NCBI GenBank assembly: GCA_023410055.1
Contig: JAEYQK010000027.1
Coordinates: forward strand, 1 to 37,121
DNA: 37,121 nt
Direction: 5' to 3'
DNA from: Acidobacteriota bacterium
Lineage (GTDB): Bacteria; Acidobacteriota; Terriglobia; Terriglobales; Acidobacteriaceae
The notes under the pieces were generated by a model that was not told where the DNA came from, ran no database searches, and saw nothing but the letters and a program-made list of their open reading frames with translations. This document shows positions 18,368 to 26,395 of this stretch, one piece after another. A program made the position numbers and the translations under genes. The first letter of the stretch is position 1; each line of letters opens with the position of its first letter.

Positions 18368-19595
18368 CACAAAGGGACTAATTGAACTCCTGGCGGCGCC
18401 CTGGGCGATCGCTCCAAACGTACTTCGCCAAATAGAGCGCACCGCAGAGATATATATGCGCGATGCAAAAGCGGAGTCATTGCGCAGGATCTCCAGAACA
18501 GATCGTGCGAGTTTTGATGTGCGGGACGGCGTTGCTGTTCTGCCAGCACACGGAATAATCGTGAAACATCCCACGATTCTGGGGTTGTTCTTTCAGGAAA
18601 CATCGACAGAGGAATTTGCTAGCGATTTTCAGGCGGCACTCCAGAGTCCTAACGTGCATTCACTTGTGCTTCACGTGGATTCCCCTGGCGGCGTTGTCGA
18701 TGGCACGGAAGCATTGGCTAGCCTGATTTACGGCGCACGCGGAAGCAAGCCCATCGTGGCTGTTATAGACGGCATTGGAGCAAGTGCAGCGTATTGGGTT
18801 GCCGCTGCTGCGGAGCGGGTTTACATCACGGGCGAAGCCACTCAAGTTGGCAGCATCGGAGTCATAGCCACACACACTGATGTGAGCAAAGCTGAAGAAG
18901 CGCGGGGCGTGCGAGTTTCGGAAATTGTGAGCGGCAAGTTCAAAAACATCGTGAGCCCACACGCGCCACTCTCAGCCGATGGACGCGCAGCGCTACAGGA
19001 GACAGTGGACTATCTCTGCGGATTGTTCTGCGGAGCCGTCGCACAGTTCCGAGGTGTACCTCCATCGCAAGTGGCTGCAACCGAGGCGCGTCTGTTCTTC
19101 GGTCAGCAGGCAGTGAAAGCGGGCCTTGTGGACGGCGTTCGCAGTTTTCAAACGATTACTGACGGACTGCGCTCTGCTAACGGTTCGAGCAAGAAAACTG
19201 CCCCATCAGTAGCAAAAGCTGCTGCCCCGAAGACAATCATGGACCGTATTTTTGACGCTGGCCTATCGACGGACAAAGCTCTGGAGAGACTGGCCGCAGA
19301 GGTACCGCCCAAGGCTGTGCAAACAGTAGCCCCGCAGCAAGTAAGCAAGTTGCCGGACGCCGAGCCCGCGCCGCACGAACTCGCACGCAAAGCTGAACAG
19401 TATCGGCAACGAAGGCTCGCAGCGGGTATCCCTTGCACCACTCAACAGGCCGTTTCGCATGTAAGCAAACGTGACGCGGACAGCAGCGTTGAAGAAAACG
19501 CGCTTCGAATCGCGGAGTTTGTGGCAGAGGAAAGGCGGCGGGGAAATTCCTGTACACCGTCGCAAGCAGCAGCACGGCTGGGCATCAGTTCGTAA
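18354..19595 (+). CDS. S49-family peptidase (prohead-protease type)
   Basis: This 413-residue protein starts at GTG 18354, which has GGGAGG 5 nt upstream; the frame is open 11 codons further. The N-terminal 260 residues are a SppA/lambda-gpC-like serine protease. LHVDSPGGVVDG is followed by IGASAAYWVAAAAERV with the nucleophile near Ser144. Then comes QVGSIGV, and SGKFKNIVSP with the general-base Lys near 195-197. Phage members cleave scaffold and capsid proteins during head maturation. The C-terminal 150 residues are Ala/Pro-rich with two related segments (RRLAAGIPCTTQQAVSHV and ERRRGNSCTPSQAAARLG). These could act as a scaffold-like or DNA-binding tail. No signal peptide is present, which argues against cellular SppA. 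No capsid gene follows, which is unusual. Confidence 0.85.
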   Translation: MKLTDTKGLIELLAAPWAIAPNVLRQIERTAEIYMRDAKAESLRRISRTDRASFDVRDGVAVLPAHGIIVKHPTILGLFFQETSTEEFASDFQAALQSPNVHSLVLHVDSPGGVVDGTEALASLIYGARGSKPIVAVIDGIGASAAYWVAAAAERVYITGEATQVGSIGVIATHTDVSKAEEARGVRVSEIVSGKFKNIVSPHAPLSADGRAALQETVDYLCGLFCGAVAQFRGVPPSQVAATEARLFFGQQAVKAGLVDGVRSFQTITDGLRSANGSSKKTAPSVAKAAAPKTIMDRIFDAGLSTDKALERLAAEVPPKAVQTVAPQQVSKLPDAEPAPHELARKAEQYRQRRLAAGIPCTTQQAVSHVSKRDADSSVEENALRIAEFVAEERRRGNSCTPSQAAARLGISS

Positions 19596-19629
19596 CAACA
19601 CTTTGTAGACACGAGAGGGAGAAATGGAC

Positions 19630-20304
19630 ATGGCCATCTTTTCGAAGAAAGTTAGCAGTGAGGATGTTGAGGGGGCGCGGCGCCGCGCCCGCGATCTTGA
19701 GCAGCGTATCGAGCAAATTGGACTAACTATCGGCACCTTGCGCGAGCGTCGTACAAAACTGCTCGCCGCAGTCGGTATCGGTGAACCTGATTCTGAAAAT
19801 GCACTTCGACAGTCCGACAAAGAGCTGTCTGATGCGCTTCGAGAGGAGCGGTTGTTGTGCGAAAGCCGCACTGAACTGAAATACAACCGCGAGAAAACCG
19901 AAATTCAGCGGCTTCGTGTCATCGCGGAAGACGAACTTGGGCGTCTTCCGAAACTCGAAAGCGACTTAGACGCAGCCCTGGATGGCTTGCGGAAAGTTGT
20001 TTCCAAGATCGAACTCGCTGGTATCGAGGAGTTGACAAAGGGTTTTTGTCATCCTGGAATTTCCGAATTTCAGACAGCGCGGGTGCGGGCCGCTCTCAGC
20101 GAAGCGCTCGCTTCATCAGTGGCGAGATTGGTAGTTGATCCAGCCTCTCCACCGCATACCGATTGCGGAAGTGTGCGGGCGCTTCTGGAACGGATTCTAA
20201 CGGTTTGCGATGTGGCAGACGAGCAGGCCCTTCGACGGATGCAGAGCGGCAGACAGTCTCACGTCCTTGAACGCCGCAGGCTTGAAGCGCAGACGCTGCT
20301 GTGA
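19630..20304 (+). CDS. Coiled-coil element protein
   Basis: This protein has about 224 residues. ATG 19630 is preferred to the ATG six bases earlier because AGGGAG then has 8-nt spacing. Residues about 10-130 are a long coiled coil rich in Arg/Glu/Leu heptads (EGARRRARDLEQRIEQIGLTIGTLRERRTKLL, and SDKELSDALREERLLCESRTELKYNREKTEIQRLRVIAEDEL). A shorter globular C-terminus follows. It lies just after the S49 peptidase, where phages usually keep the scaffold or capsid gene. It is too helical for an HK97-type capsid protein, so a scaffold-like or assembly role is possible but unproven. I recognise no family. Confidence 0.6.
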   Translation: MAIFSKKVSSEDVEGARRRARDLEQRIEQIGLTIGTLRERRTKLLAAVGIGEPDSENALRQSDKELSDALREERLLCESRTELKYNREKTEIQRLRVIAEDELGRLPKLESDLDAALDGLRKVVSKIELAGIEELTKGFCHPGISEFQTARVRAALSEALASSVARLVVDPASPPHTDCGSVRALLERILTVCDVADEQALRRMQSGRQSHVLERRRLEAQTLL

Positions 20305-20823
20305 CGTTCTACTTTTCCTGGTGGCCACGATAGCGGCCTGCGCCAGGGTGCTTGCCAGGCACCAATGCCAAAAGGTGCCTGGTTGGAATGGCAGCAGCAG
20401 TGGCCAGTTGCTGTTCCGCTCCTTCCGGCAACTCGGGTGATGGTCAAACCAGGCCACACCCGAGGTTTTTAAAAGGAGGCTTTGCAGAAACGAAATGCAG
20501 CACCGCGAACAGACAAAACGAACGGATTGCTCCGCGCTGCTGATGTTTGGGCAGATCATACAGCCAATCGTTTACAGCCTGTCCACTCAGACAAGACATA
20601 GTGAGTGAGCCAGCGAACGAGCAGAAGGTTTGAAAGTAACTGCGCGGTCAATGAGTTACGCGCTAGGGAGAGCGGCGGCGCTAGAGGGTACGCCCGTGGG
20701 CGTAAGGGCGCAAGGTACTTCTGGCGTATAGGATAGCGCGGGTGACGGCGGGCGCGGGAGTAGGCAACACTAACGGGCTGTAAAAGTCCGTTCGTTTCGT
20801 TACCGAAAACGAAAGGGGGAAAT
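20305..20823 (+). other. 519-bp gap with several hairpins
   Basis: No convincing gene is seen. Visible structures are a perfect 9-bp stem CCAGGCACC/GGTGCCTGG (20355-20363 and 20374-20382); a GCGCTAG direct repeat (20660 and 20678); TACGCCC/GGGCGTA (20689-20704); and TTCGTTT/AAACGAA just before the next ribosome-binding site. AAAAGGAGG at 20471-20479 precedes two short frames of under 40 codons (TTG 20482, ATG 20495), but spacing suits neither. The gap lies directly upstream of a Nu1-like gene, the position of cos in lambda, so a packaging site or a structured RNA is possible. Confidence 0.4.
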
Positions 20824-21195
20824 GTGGCGATTCCTAATTTGGTGGACGTTAATACAGTGGCGCGTGCGCTGCGTTGCAGCTATCGGCAGGTGCAGCTTTT
20901 CGTTTTGGAGGGTATGCCGCGAGCTGGGCACGGGAAATACGATCTGGCGGCGTGTGTGAAATGGCACGCGAGCAGGCGGGTGCGAAGCGGCAACATGAGA
21001 AGGCAGCACATGGCAGCGGAAAATCGGGCGTTGCTGCGGGCCGTTCGTCGCGAACTGCGCTCCGTTCCCTGCCGTGTAGCACCGCAGTTATTCGGCAAAC
21101 CGCAAACAGAGATTGCGCGCATTCTACGCGCCGCAATCAACGAAGCGATGACAGCGTTACCCAGTGGGGATGTTGCCCGCAAAGGAGAAAAGTAG
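20824..21195 (+). CDS. Nu1-like DNA-binding protein (terminase small-subunit type)
   Basis: This 123-residue protein starts at GTG 20824, with GGGGG 4 nt upstream. The N-terminal domain (IPNLVDVNTVARALRCSYRQVQLFVLEGMPRAGHGKYDLAACVKWHASRR) is the winged helix typical of lambda Nu1 and related packaging proteins: 'VNxxAxALxxSxRxVQxxxxEGMPRxxxGKYDLxAxVxW'. A basic helical C-terminus follows. In phages this protein binds the cos or pac site and recruits the large terminase, but no large-terminase gene is present here. It may redirect a helper phage's packaging motor or be a general regulator with the same fold. It sits 3 bp before the tape-measure-like gene. Confidence 0.7.
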   Translation: MAIPNLVDVNTVARALRCSYRQVQLFVLEGMPRAGHGKYDLAACVKWHASRRVRSGNMRRQHMAAENRALLRAVRRELRSVPCRVAPQLFGKPQTEIARILRAAINEAMTALPSGDVARKGEK

Positions 21196-21198
21196 GAA

Positions 21199-23889
21199 AT
21201 GGCCGCAAACACTCCCGATGTCCGCGTACGACTGAGCGCCGAAGGTGTGCAGGAAGTTGTAGCTGCGTTTAAGCGCATTCAGGCCGAAGCCGAAAAAACA
21301 GCCAAGCAATCCAAACTGGCCGCAGAGGGGCACGCGTTTCTAAATAAGCAATTGGCTAGCTTGAAGGAACTGCTTCCCGCGCTGGCTGCTGGTGCGATCG
21401 TGGCGGGCTTTATCGAAATGTCGAAAAGGGGCCTGGAGTTGGCAGACAATTTGGGCAAGTTGCAGCAGAAAACGGGCCTGGCTGCTGACACGATAAGTAC
21501 GTTTTCTTTCGCCGCACGTTTCGCTGATGTCGAACAGGAGTCTCTGGCAAAAGGACTCGTGAAATTCACAAAAGCGATGGATGACTACGACAAGGGCGCA
21601 AGCAAGGCGCGTGGTGCGATCGCTAATCTGTTCGGCAATGAGAACGCGTTGAAGGGCCTGGGCATGGACCAGCGTCTACAAAAGATCGTGGAGAAACTGG
21701 CGACCCTAGAGCCTGGCGCGAAGCGCACGGGCGCCGCTATCGCTCTATTCGGCAAGGCGGGAGCGGAGTTGCTGCCTCTCATGGATGAACTGGGCACCGA
21801 AGGCTTCGACAAGCTGAGCGCGAAAGCAAAGAAGTTGGGGCTGGATCTGAGCAAAGATGCCAGAGACGCTGCTGAGAACCTTAAGCGCAGCATGATTACT
21901 TTGAGCGCCGAAGCAGAAGGGATGGCCACTCAGTTTTTGATGGGCATGGCGCCCCAAGTGGCGAATGCAGTAGACGGTATCACCGAGGCTACGGCTGGTG
22001 CTGGAGTCAATGGGTTTAAAGTCGTTGGGAAAGCTGCAGGCTACGCCATAAATGGAATCGTGGCGGGCTTCATTATCGTAGGCAAAACGATGTCCTTCAT
22101 TGTGTCCGAGGGTGTGGAACTGTTTAAGCACTTCGGTGATTACGTGCAGGACACCCTGAAGGGTACGTGGACACTCATAAAAGCAGCAGCGGGGATGGCT
22201 TTGGGGCAGGGTGCAACGGCCTTTCTGAATGATAGCGACTTCAAGCGATTAGAAGGCGGCGGCAATAAGTTTCTTTTCCGTTTGGCGCGCTTCGGCAAAG
22301 ACGTGAAAAAGAGCATGGATGATCTATTCACCGAGAAGCCCGCGCCCAAGAAGAAGCCAGGCGACACAAGTTCTAGTGGCGCTGAAGATGAAGGAAAAGC
22401 AGCGAAGGCTGCAATGGATCTGGCCCAGGCCCAGGCAGATGCGCGCCTGAAAGTAGAGAACGCGCTACAGCGGCAGCAGGAAGCGGCAGAACGTGAGCGC
22501 TACGAAAAAGGGCTGGAATCTCTGCGCGAATACTATGCCAATCGCCTAAAGATCGTGGAGCAGCAAGGGCAGGCCGAACTGGACGCGGCACAGGCAAAGG
22601 TGGACGCACTGAAGAAGGCGCCACTGGCAAAGGGAGAATTGCAGGACGAACGCCAGGCAAAGATAGTGGCGGCGCAGGCCGAAGTAGACGCAAAACGCAT
22701 AGACCTGCAAACGCAGACGAACGCGCTACGGGCCGAAGAGGCAAAAGAAACAGAGGCACTACAGCAGAAGGCCCTGGACTTCGAAAAGAAGATAGCGCAG
22801 GCCCAGGGCGATCGCTTCACGCAGGCGAAGGCGGGCATAGATGCAGAAGCAAACGCCTTGGATGAACTGCTGCGAAAGCAGGGAATTGCCCAGCCGGAAC
22901 GCCAGCGCCGCGTGTCGGCATTCACGCAGGCTGGGTATCAGCAAGTGGACTTCGAAAGGCTACAGCATGATGCGGCAATGGCCCTGGATGAATTGGAGCG
23001 AAAACGCCAGGCCATAGACCTTCAGGTACAGGGCGGCCAGCTGTTCGCATTTCAGGGAGAGCAGCAGATTATGACGCTGGAAAAACAGCGTTTGCCGCAG
23101 TTGCAACAGATCGCGGATGCGATGAAGAAAACCGCATTCACACCGGAGCAGGTGCAGGCTGCTGAAGAATTTCAGGCGAAGATAGATCAGCTGTCCGTTA
23201 GCAGCAACAAGGCCGCGCAAGAGATGGCCGAATTCAAACAGAATGTTGAGGCATCGTTAACCAGCGACCTTTCCAACTGGCTGAGTGATGGTATAGACCA
23301 GGCAGACAATCTGGCCGATGCGTTCCGTGGTTTGGCGCTTTCGGTGGTGCAATCTCTGCGGCAGATCGTTTCGCAGATGTTGGCTACCTACTTGATGAAG
23401 AAGATGCTAGGCTCACTGTTCCCAGACAAAGATGGCGAAGATTCGAGCAGTGGTGGAAGCGGTAGCAGTGGCGGTGGTGGTGGCGGCCTGCTGGGATTTC
23501 TAGGCGGGCTTTTTGGCGGCGGGCACGCAGAAGGCGGCCTGATACGTGGCCCTGGCACGGCCACCAGCGATAGCATTCCAGCACGGCTTTCAAATGGTGA
23601 ATACGTAGTGCGCGCTACTGCCGTTCGCAGAATTGGAGTCGAGGCGCTGAATGCCCTAAACTTTGGCACACCCAGAGTCCGCAGGCGTGGCACTTCGCGC
23701 TTCGCGGAAGGCGGCCTGGTGGACGTACCAGCAGCGGGCGGCGCGAGCAGCGCCGGAATATCGGCAACGCTCGATCTGGACCACATTCTGCTGCTGAAAC
23801 GCCTTGAAGCTTCACCTGAATTCGATCGTGTAATCGTTCGAACTCTGGGAAACAACAAAAAGGCAGTAGGCAGGGCACTCGGCAGCTAA
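21199..23889 (+). CDS. Tape-measure-like tail protein
   Basis: This 896-residue protein is built like a phage tail tape measure. The N-terminal region (PDVRVRLSAEGVQEVVAAFKRIQAEAEKTAKQ) and a segment ending LLPLMDELGTEGFDKLSAKAKKLGL match lambda-H/TMP-like proteins. A hydrophobic stretch (VVGKAAGYAINGIVAGFIIVGKTMSFIV) lies near residues 272-300. A long Gln/Ala/Glu-rich coiled coil occupies about 390-690. A Gly/Ser linker (about 755-775) precedes AEGGLIRGPGTATSDSIPARLSNGEYVVRA, a typical TMP C-terminal motif. A second copy, FAEGGLVDVPAAG, lies near 835. Tape measures set tail length and reach the host envelope on injection. No tail tube, sheath or chaperone genes are nearby, so it is isolated from its usual neighbours. 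Confidence 0.85.
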   Translation: MAANTPDVRVRLSAEGVQEVVAAFKRIQAEAEKTAKQSKLAAEGHAFLNKQLASLKELLPALAAGAIVAGFIEMSKRGLELADNLGKLQQKTGLAADTISTFSFAARFADVEQESLAKGLVKFTKAMDDYDKGASKARGAIANLFGNENALKGLGMDQRLQKIVEKLATLEPGAKRTGAAIALFGKAGAELLPLMDELGTEGFDKLSAKAKKLGLDLSKDARDAAENLKRSMITLSAEAEGMATQFLMGMAPQVANAVDGITEATAGAGVNGFKVVGKAAGYAINGIVAGFIIVGKTMSFIVSEGVELFKHFGDYVQDTLKGTWTLIKAAAGMALGQGATAFLNDSDFKRLEGGGNKFLFRLARFGKDVKKSMDDLFTEKPAPKKKPGDTSSSGAEDEGKAAKAAMDLAQAQADARLKVENALQRQQEAAERERYEKGLESLREYYANRLKIVEQQGQAELDAAQAKVDALKKAPLAKGELQDERQAKIVAAQAEVDAKRIDLQTQTNALRAEEAKETEALQQKALDFEKKIAQAQGDRFTQAKAGIDAEANALDELLRKQGIAQPERQRRVSAFTQAGYQQVDFERLQHDAAMALDELERKRQAIDLQVQGGQLFAFQGEQQIMTLEKQRLPQLQQIADAMKKTAFTPEQVQAAEEFQAKIDQLSVSSNKAAQEMAEFKQNVEASLTSDLSNWLSDGIDQADNLADAFRGLALSVVQSLRQIVSQMLATYLMKKMLGSLFPDKDGEDSSSGGSGSSGGGGGGLLGFLGGLFGGGHAEGGLIRGPGTATSDSIPARLSNGEYVVRATAVRRIGVEALNALNFGTPRVRRRGTSRFAEGGLVDVPAAGGASSAGISATLDLDHILLLKRLEASPEFDRVIVRTLGNNKKAVGRALGS

Positions 23890-23894
23890 GCACT

Positions 23895-24158
23895 ATGACT
23901 AGTTCGAACTGGTACTTCGTAATTATTGCAGTCATCTGGGCGGGCGTCAGTGGGTTCTACGCAGGCGCCGCCCGCGTACATGGTGAGTTGATCTGGCTTG
24001 AAATCGTGCAGGGCAAAAGTAAAGAACAATGCCCAGGCTCACGATCACACTACGTGTGGATTTACCCGCTGCGAGTGTTTCTCTTTTGGCCCCTGATGCA
24101 GCTGCTATCGAGCTACAGGCGTGATGAAGAACGGCGCCGCAGGAGCGGCGCCGCTTGA
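23895..24158 (+). CDS. Small membrane protein of the element
   Basis: This 87-residue protein starts 5 bp after the tape-measure stop. It has an N-terminal membrane helix (WYFVIIAVIWAGVSGFYAGAA) and a second hydrophobic stretch (HYVWIYPLRVFLFWPLMQLLSSY). The tail is strongly basic (RRDEERRRRSG). Two helices and a basic tail are compatible with a holin, but no endolysin accompanies it and holins share no sequence motif, so this is only a possibility. The end of the gene carries a GC-rich hairpin that may terminate the rightward operon. Confidence 0.5.
   Translation: MTSSNWYFVIIAVIWAGVSGFYAGAARVHGELIWLEIVQGKSKEQCPGSRSHYVWIYPLRVFLFWPLMQLLSSYRRDEERRRRSGAA
24133..24152. terminator. GC-rich hairpin between convergent operons
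   Basis: A perfect 8-bp stem, GGCGCCGC (24133-24140) with GCGGCGCC (24145-24152), has an AGGA loop. It lies in the last codons of the rightward membrane-protein gene, close to the end of the leftward small gene. There is no T-run, so termination is only suggested. Confidence 0.35.
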
Positions 24159-24162
24159 CGAA

Positions 24163-24336
24163 CTACTCCATAGTGATGCCGCATAGATCGCGTGCATGAC
24201 GGAGCACGGCATCAACATCGTTCACTTCGAGCGCAGCGCGCATCTGTTCCATTGCCGCTGCGCGTTTCTTCGCAATATCCGTTAGGACGGATACAAGGCC
24301 CGACAGATCGGAGCGTGACTTTGTTTCCCGTATCAT
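24163..24336 (-). CDS. Unknown 57-residue element protein
   Basis: This short gene begins MIRETKSRSDLSGLVSVLTDIAKKRAAAMEQMRAALEVNDVDAVLRHARDLCGITME. It looks like two amphipathic helices without a membrane segment. Its ATG follows the stop of the upstream leftward gene immediately (TAGATG), so it should be translated by reinitiation. That tight junction, and the balanced composition, are the reasons to call it. No function is recognised. It converges with the rightward operon. Confidence 0.5.
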   Translation of the reverse strand: MIRETKSRSDLSGLVSVLTDIAKKRAAAMEQMRAALEVNDVDAVLRHARDLCGITME

Positions 24337-24663
24337 CTAGCACCCCGTCCTGGCAAAGTGCGCGATGCGCGCAGCTGCGATCTGCGCGTTCGTCTTCATC
24401 TGGCGATGCGTGACAGCTTCAGGCTCATACTTGCGCTGGAACTGGCGCGGCCAGAGATGCAGCAAGCAAAGCGTGTCACGCTGGCCCGCTGTGATCCTAA
24501 GCAGCTTGCGGGCTTCCGTGTAGCAGTCCACTTCGCTGGGATTCAGGCCAGCGGCGGCCACTGCGAAGCCCGTAATATCGCTATCGAAATCTTCGCAGGC
24601 ATCGAAGCGGATTGGATTGGAAAGGATGTTGCGCTGTACTTTCGAGAGCAGTTGAGTGTTCAT
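24337..24663 (-). CDS. Unknown 108-residue element protein
   Basis: The start is well supported: GGAGG lies 5 nt before the ATG. The protein (MNTQLLSKVQRNILSNPIRFDACEDFDSDITGFAVAAAGL..., then REARKL-like YTEARKLLRITAGQRDTLCLLHLWP and MKTNAQIAAARIAHFARTGC) has no signal peptide or membrane segment and no motif I recognise. It is coupled to the 57-residue gene that follows and reads in the same direction as the integrase, 283 bp downstream of it. An accessory or moron-type gene of the element is a reasonable guess. Confidence 0.6.
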   Translation of the reverse strand: MNTQLLSKVQRNILSNPIRFDACEDFDSDITGFAVAAAGLNPSEVDCYTEARKLLRITAGQRDTLCLLHLWPRQFQRKYEPEAVTHRQMKTNAQIAAARIAHFARTGC

Positions 24664-24763
24664 GTATTCCTCCGGGCGTACCGAATTCTCGGCACTGGAG
24701 GCACGCGGGTTTGCTAGTATGCGGGCTGGGCGCGCTGCGTGCCTTACTCACGCGGCCCGCTTA

Positions 24764-24796
24764 GGCTCCCTGGGTGTTCACAGCGCCCTGGGAGCC
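24764..24796. other. Imperfect hairpin in the gap below the integrase
   Basis: GGCTCCC (24764-24770) pairs with GGGAGCC (24790-24796). An inner GGG/CCC continues the stem after one T-T mismatch. It lies in the 283-bp gap between the integrase stop and the next leftward gene. No T-run follows on either strand; it could end integrase transcription weakly or be a processing site. Nothing else is seen in this gap. Confidence 0.3.
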
Positions 24797-24946
24797 GCTT
24801 TCACTATGTGGGCTGCATTTCTAACTGCGCATCACAATGCGTTTAAACGTCGTCTCCATTACAGCGATCGCAAAAGGCTCGGGAGGCCAAGCGCATACTC
24901 CAGAACGTAGCAGCGCGCCAGGCAGCCCGCAGGGAGCGATTGCGGG

Positions 24947-26233
24947 CTACTGTAGTTTCGCTGTAACACTTGGAATCTGGTCTAGACCCAGGGGCGGCAA
25001 ACTGGCGAAAACTTCTGCGCGGTGATCCAGAGCCAGGTGCGCATAGTGTTTCTCGCAAATTGCGACAGAGTTGCCCAGCTGGTCAGCAATGAACTTCATC
25101 GAAGGCACCCCAGCGCGCAGCCAATTCGATGCGGCAGTGTGGCGCAGCGCGTAGAAGTTGGCAGGGGGATTCATCCCAGCGGCAGCGCACGCGGCCCGCA
25201 TCGGTCTATGCTGTTCGGATTCCTGCCAGGGCTTCCCATCATGGGTGAATATCAGATCCGTCGCGCTTCGGTCCTTACACAGAGCCTCAAAGAACACTTG
25301 TGCTTCAGGGTGAAGAACGATTGTCCTTTCCTTTCCAGTCTTCGTAATCCCAGCCGGAAGATACAGAGTGGCGCCGTTGAAATGTTCCACTTTCAGGCGA
25401 CGGAGTTCACCATAGCGTGCGCCCGTGTAGAGCGCGCCTTTCACGAGTACCTTGAAAGCACCTTCACAGACTGGCACAAGCTCTTGCTGTTGCTTCGCCG
25501 TTAGGAATTGCATTCGCACAGCTGCGACGGCATGGAATGGTTTCACTTCGCGCCATGCGGAGCCACTGCAATCTACGCGCTCATTCGCCAGGGCGAAATT
25601 CAGGGCTGCCTTCAGCACTGTCAGGATTCGGTTTGCGGTATCTTTGCGGCGTCTTTTCTCATCGTCGGTGCGTGGCGGTGGCTTGAATGCTTGTGGCCTG
25701 CCTTTCTTGGTGCGGCGCCGCGCCGGAGATTCCACTAGCCCGCTGAACCATTCGCGGACGCGATCGCGGGTTAGCTTTTCAACGCGAACTTCGCCCAAGC
25801 TGGGCAGAATGTGGGCGTTGATAACGGCCTGTGTTCGCCCAGCGGAGCGTTTGCCGCGCCGTTCATATTCCACCATGTATTCGCGCATTGCGTCTTCGAT
25901 CGTGTAGGTGCTCGGCGTGGGCGTTGTCCCACTGATGGCCGCACGTTCACTTGCGAACCACTGGCGCGCCTTTTCTACTGCCTGGCCGTGAGTCATAATC
26001 GAAATACCGTCTGCGGGCTGGGCGTCATCAGCTGAACCTAGCTTCTCTTGTCGAATAGCGGGCGTGGCGCTTGGTTCATACAAACGGCCAATCCATGTAC
26101 CGCCACGGTTATTCTTGCGGTATCCCAGGGAGCAGCCCTCGGCGAGCCATGACCAGTACGGCGCCGGGCGAGCTTTCAATTTTGCTCGTTTTGACTGCGT
26201 ATCGAGTCCCACATCTCGCTTGGTTCGTGGCAT
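24947..26233 (-). CDS. int: Tyrosine-type site-specific integrase
   Basis: This 428-residue recombinase would integrate and excise the element at tRNA-Glu. A basic N-terminal arm-binding region (about 1-80) and a SAM-like core-binding domain (about 105-165, TIEDAMREYMVEYERRGKRSAGRTQAVINAHILPSLG) precede the catalytic domain. The domain has the first Arg in TGARYGELRRLK, a Lys in the TKTGKERTIVL beta hairpin, the RHT block in FYALRHTAASNWLRAG, and the nucleophile Tyr in EKHYAHL. Two positions differ from the commonest pattern. The HxxR histidine is Tyr (YALR), and the LGH histidine is Asn (LGNS). Both changes occur in some phage integrases, so activity is still plausible. It lies 163 bp inside attR and its promoter region overlaps putative arm sites. 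Confidence 0.93.
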   Translation of the reverse strand: MPRTKRDVGLDTQSKRAKLKARPAPYWSWLAEGCSLGYRKNNRGGTWIGRLYEPSATPAIRQEKLGSADDAQPADGISIMTHGQAVEKARQWFASERAAISGTTPTPSTYTIEDAMREYMVEYERRGKRSAGRTQAVINAHILPSLGEVRVEKLTRDRVREWFSGLVESPARRRTKKGRPQAFKPPPRTDDEKRRRKDTANRILTVLKAALNFALANERVDCSGSAWREVKPFHAVAAVRMQFLTAKQQQELVPVCEGAFKVLVKGALYTGARYGELRRLKVEHFNGATLYLPAGITKTGKERTIVLHPEAQVFFEALCKDRSATDLIFTHDGKPWQESEQHRPMRAACAAAGMNPPANFYALRHTAASNWLRAGVPSMKFIADQLGNSVAICEKHYAHLALDHRAEVFASLPPLGLDQIPSVTAKLQ

Positions 26234-26247
26234 CGCATCCCCCGCAT

Positions 26248-26266
26248 TGCTAAAAGTTTGCTAAAA
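26248..26266 (+). promoter_or_regulatory. Putative integrase arm sites, right pair
   Basis: Two direct copies of TGCTAAAA lie 11 bp apart (starting at 26248 and 26259), between the integrase start codon and attR. They match the left pair at 16269 and 16280 in sequence, orientation and spacing. Because they lie 15-33 bp upstream of the integrase ATG, binding here might also repress the integrase gene. Confidence 0.55.
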
Positions 26267-26395
26267 ACTGAGGCTCTATCTCGTAAACATTCGGGAATGT
26301 ACGCCAGAGTACGGAATAATGCAAGTCTTTTGTTTTCAAGGTACTGCCAGGGGCGTACCTTTCATTCGCGGAAGTACGCATTTGTGGCTGAGACC

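Noticed and set aside
20197..20559. 120-codon leftward frame in the gap before the Nu1-like gene
   Set aside because: It has Cys/Ser/Leu-rich composition and no ribosome-binding site, and it overlaps the end of the coiled-coil gene on the other strand.
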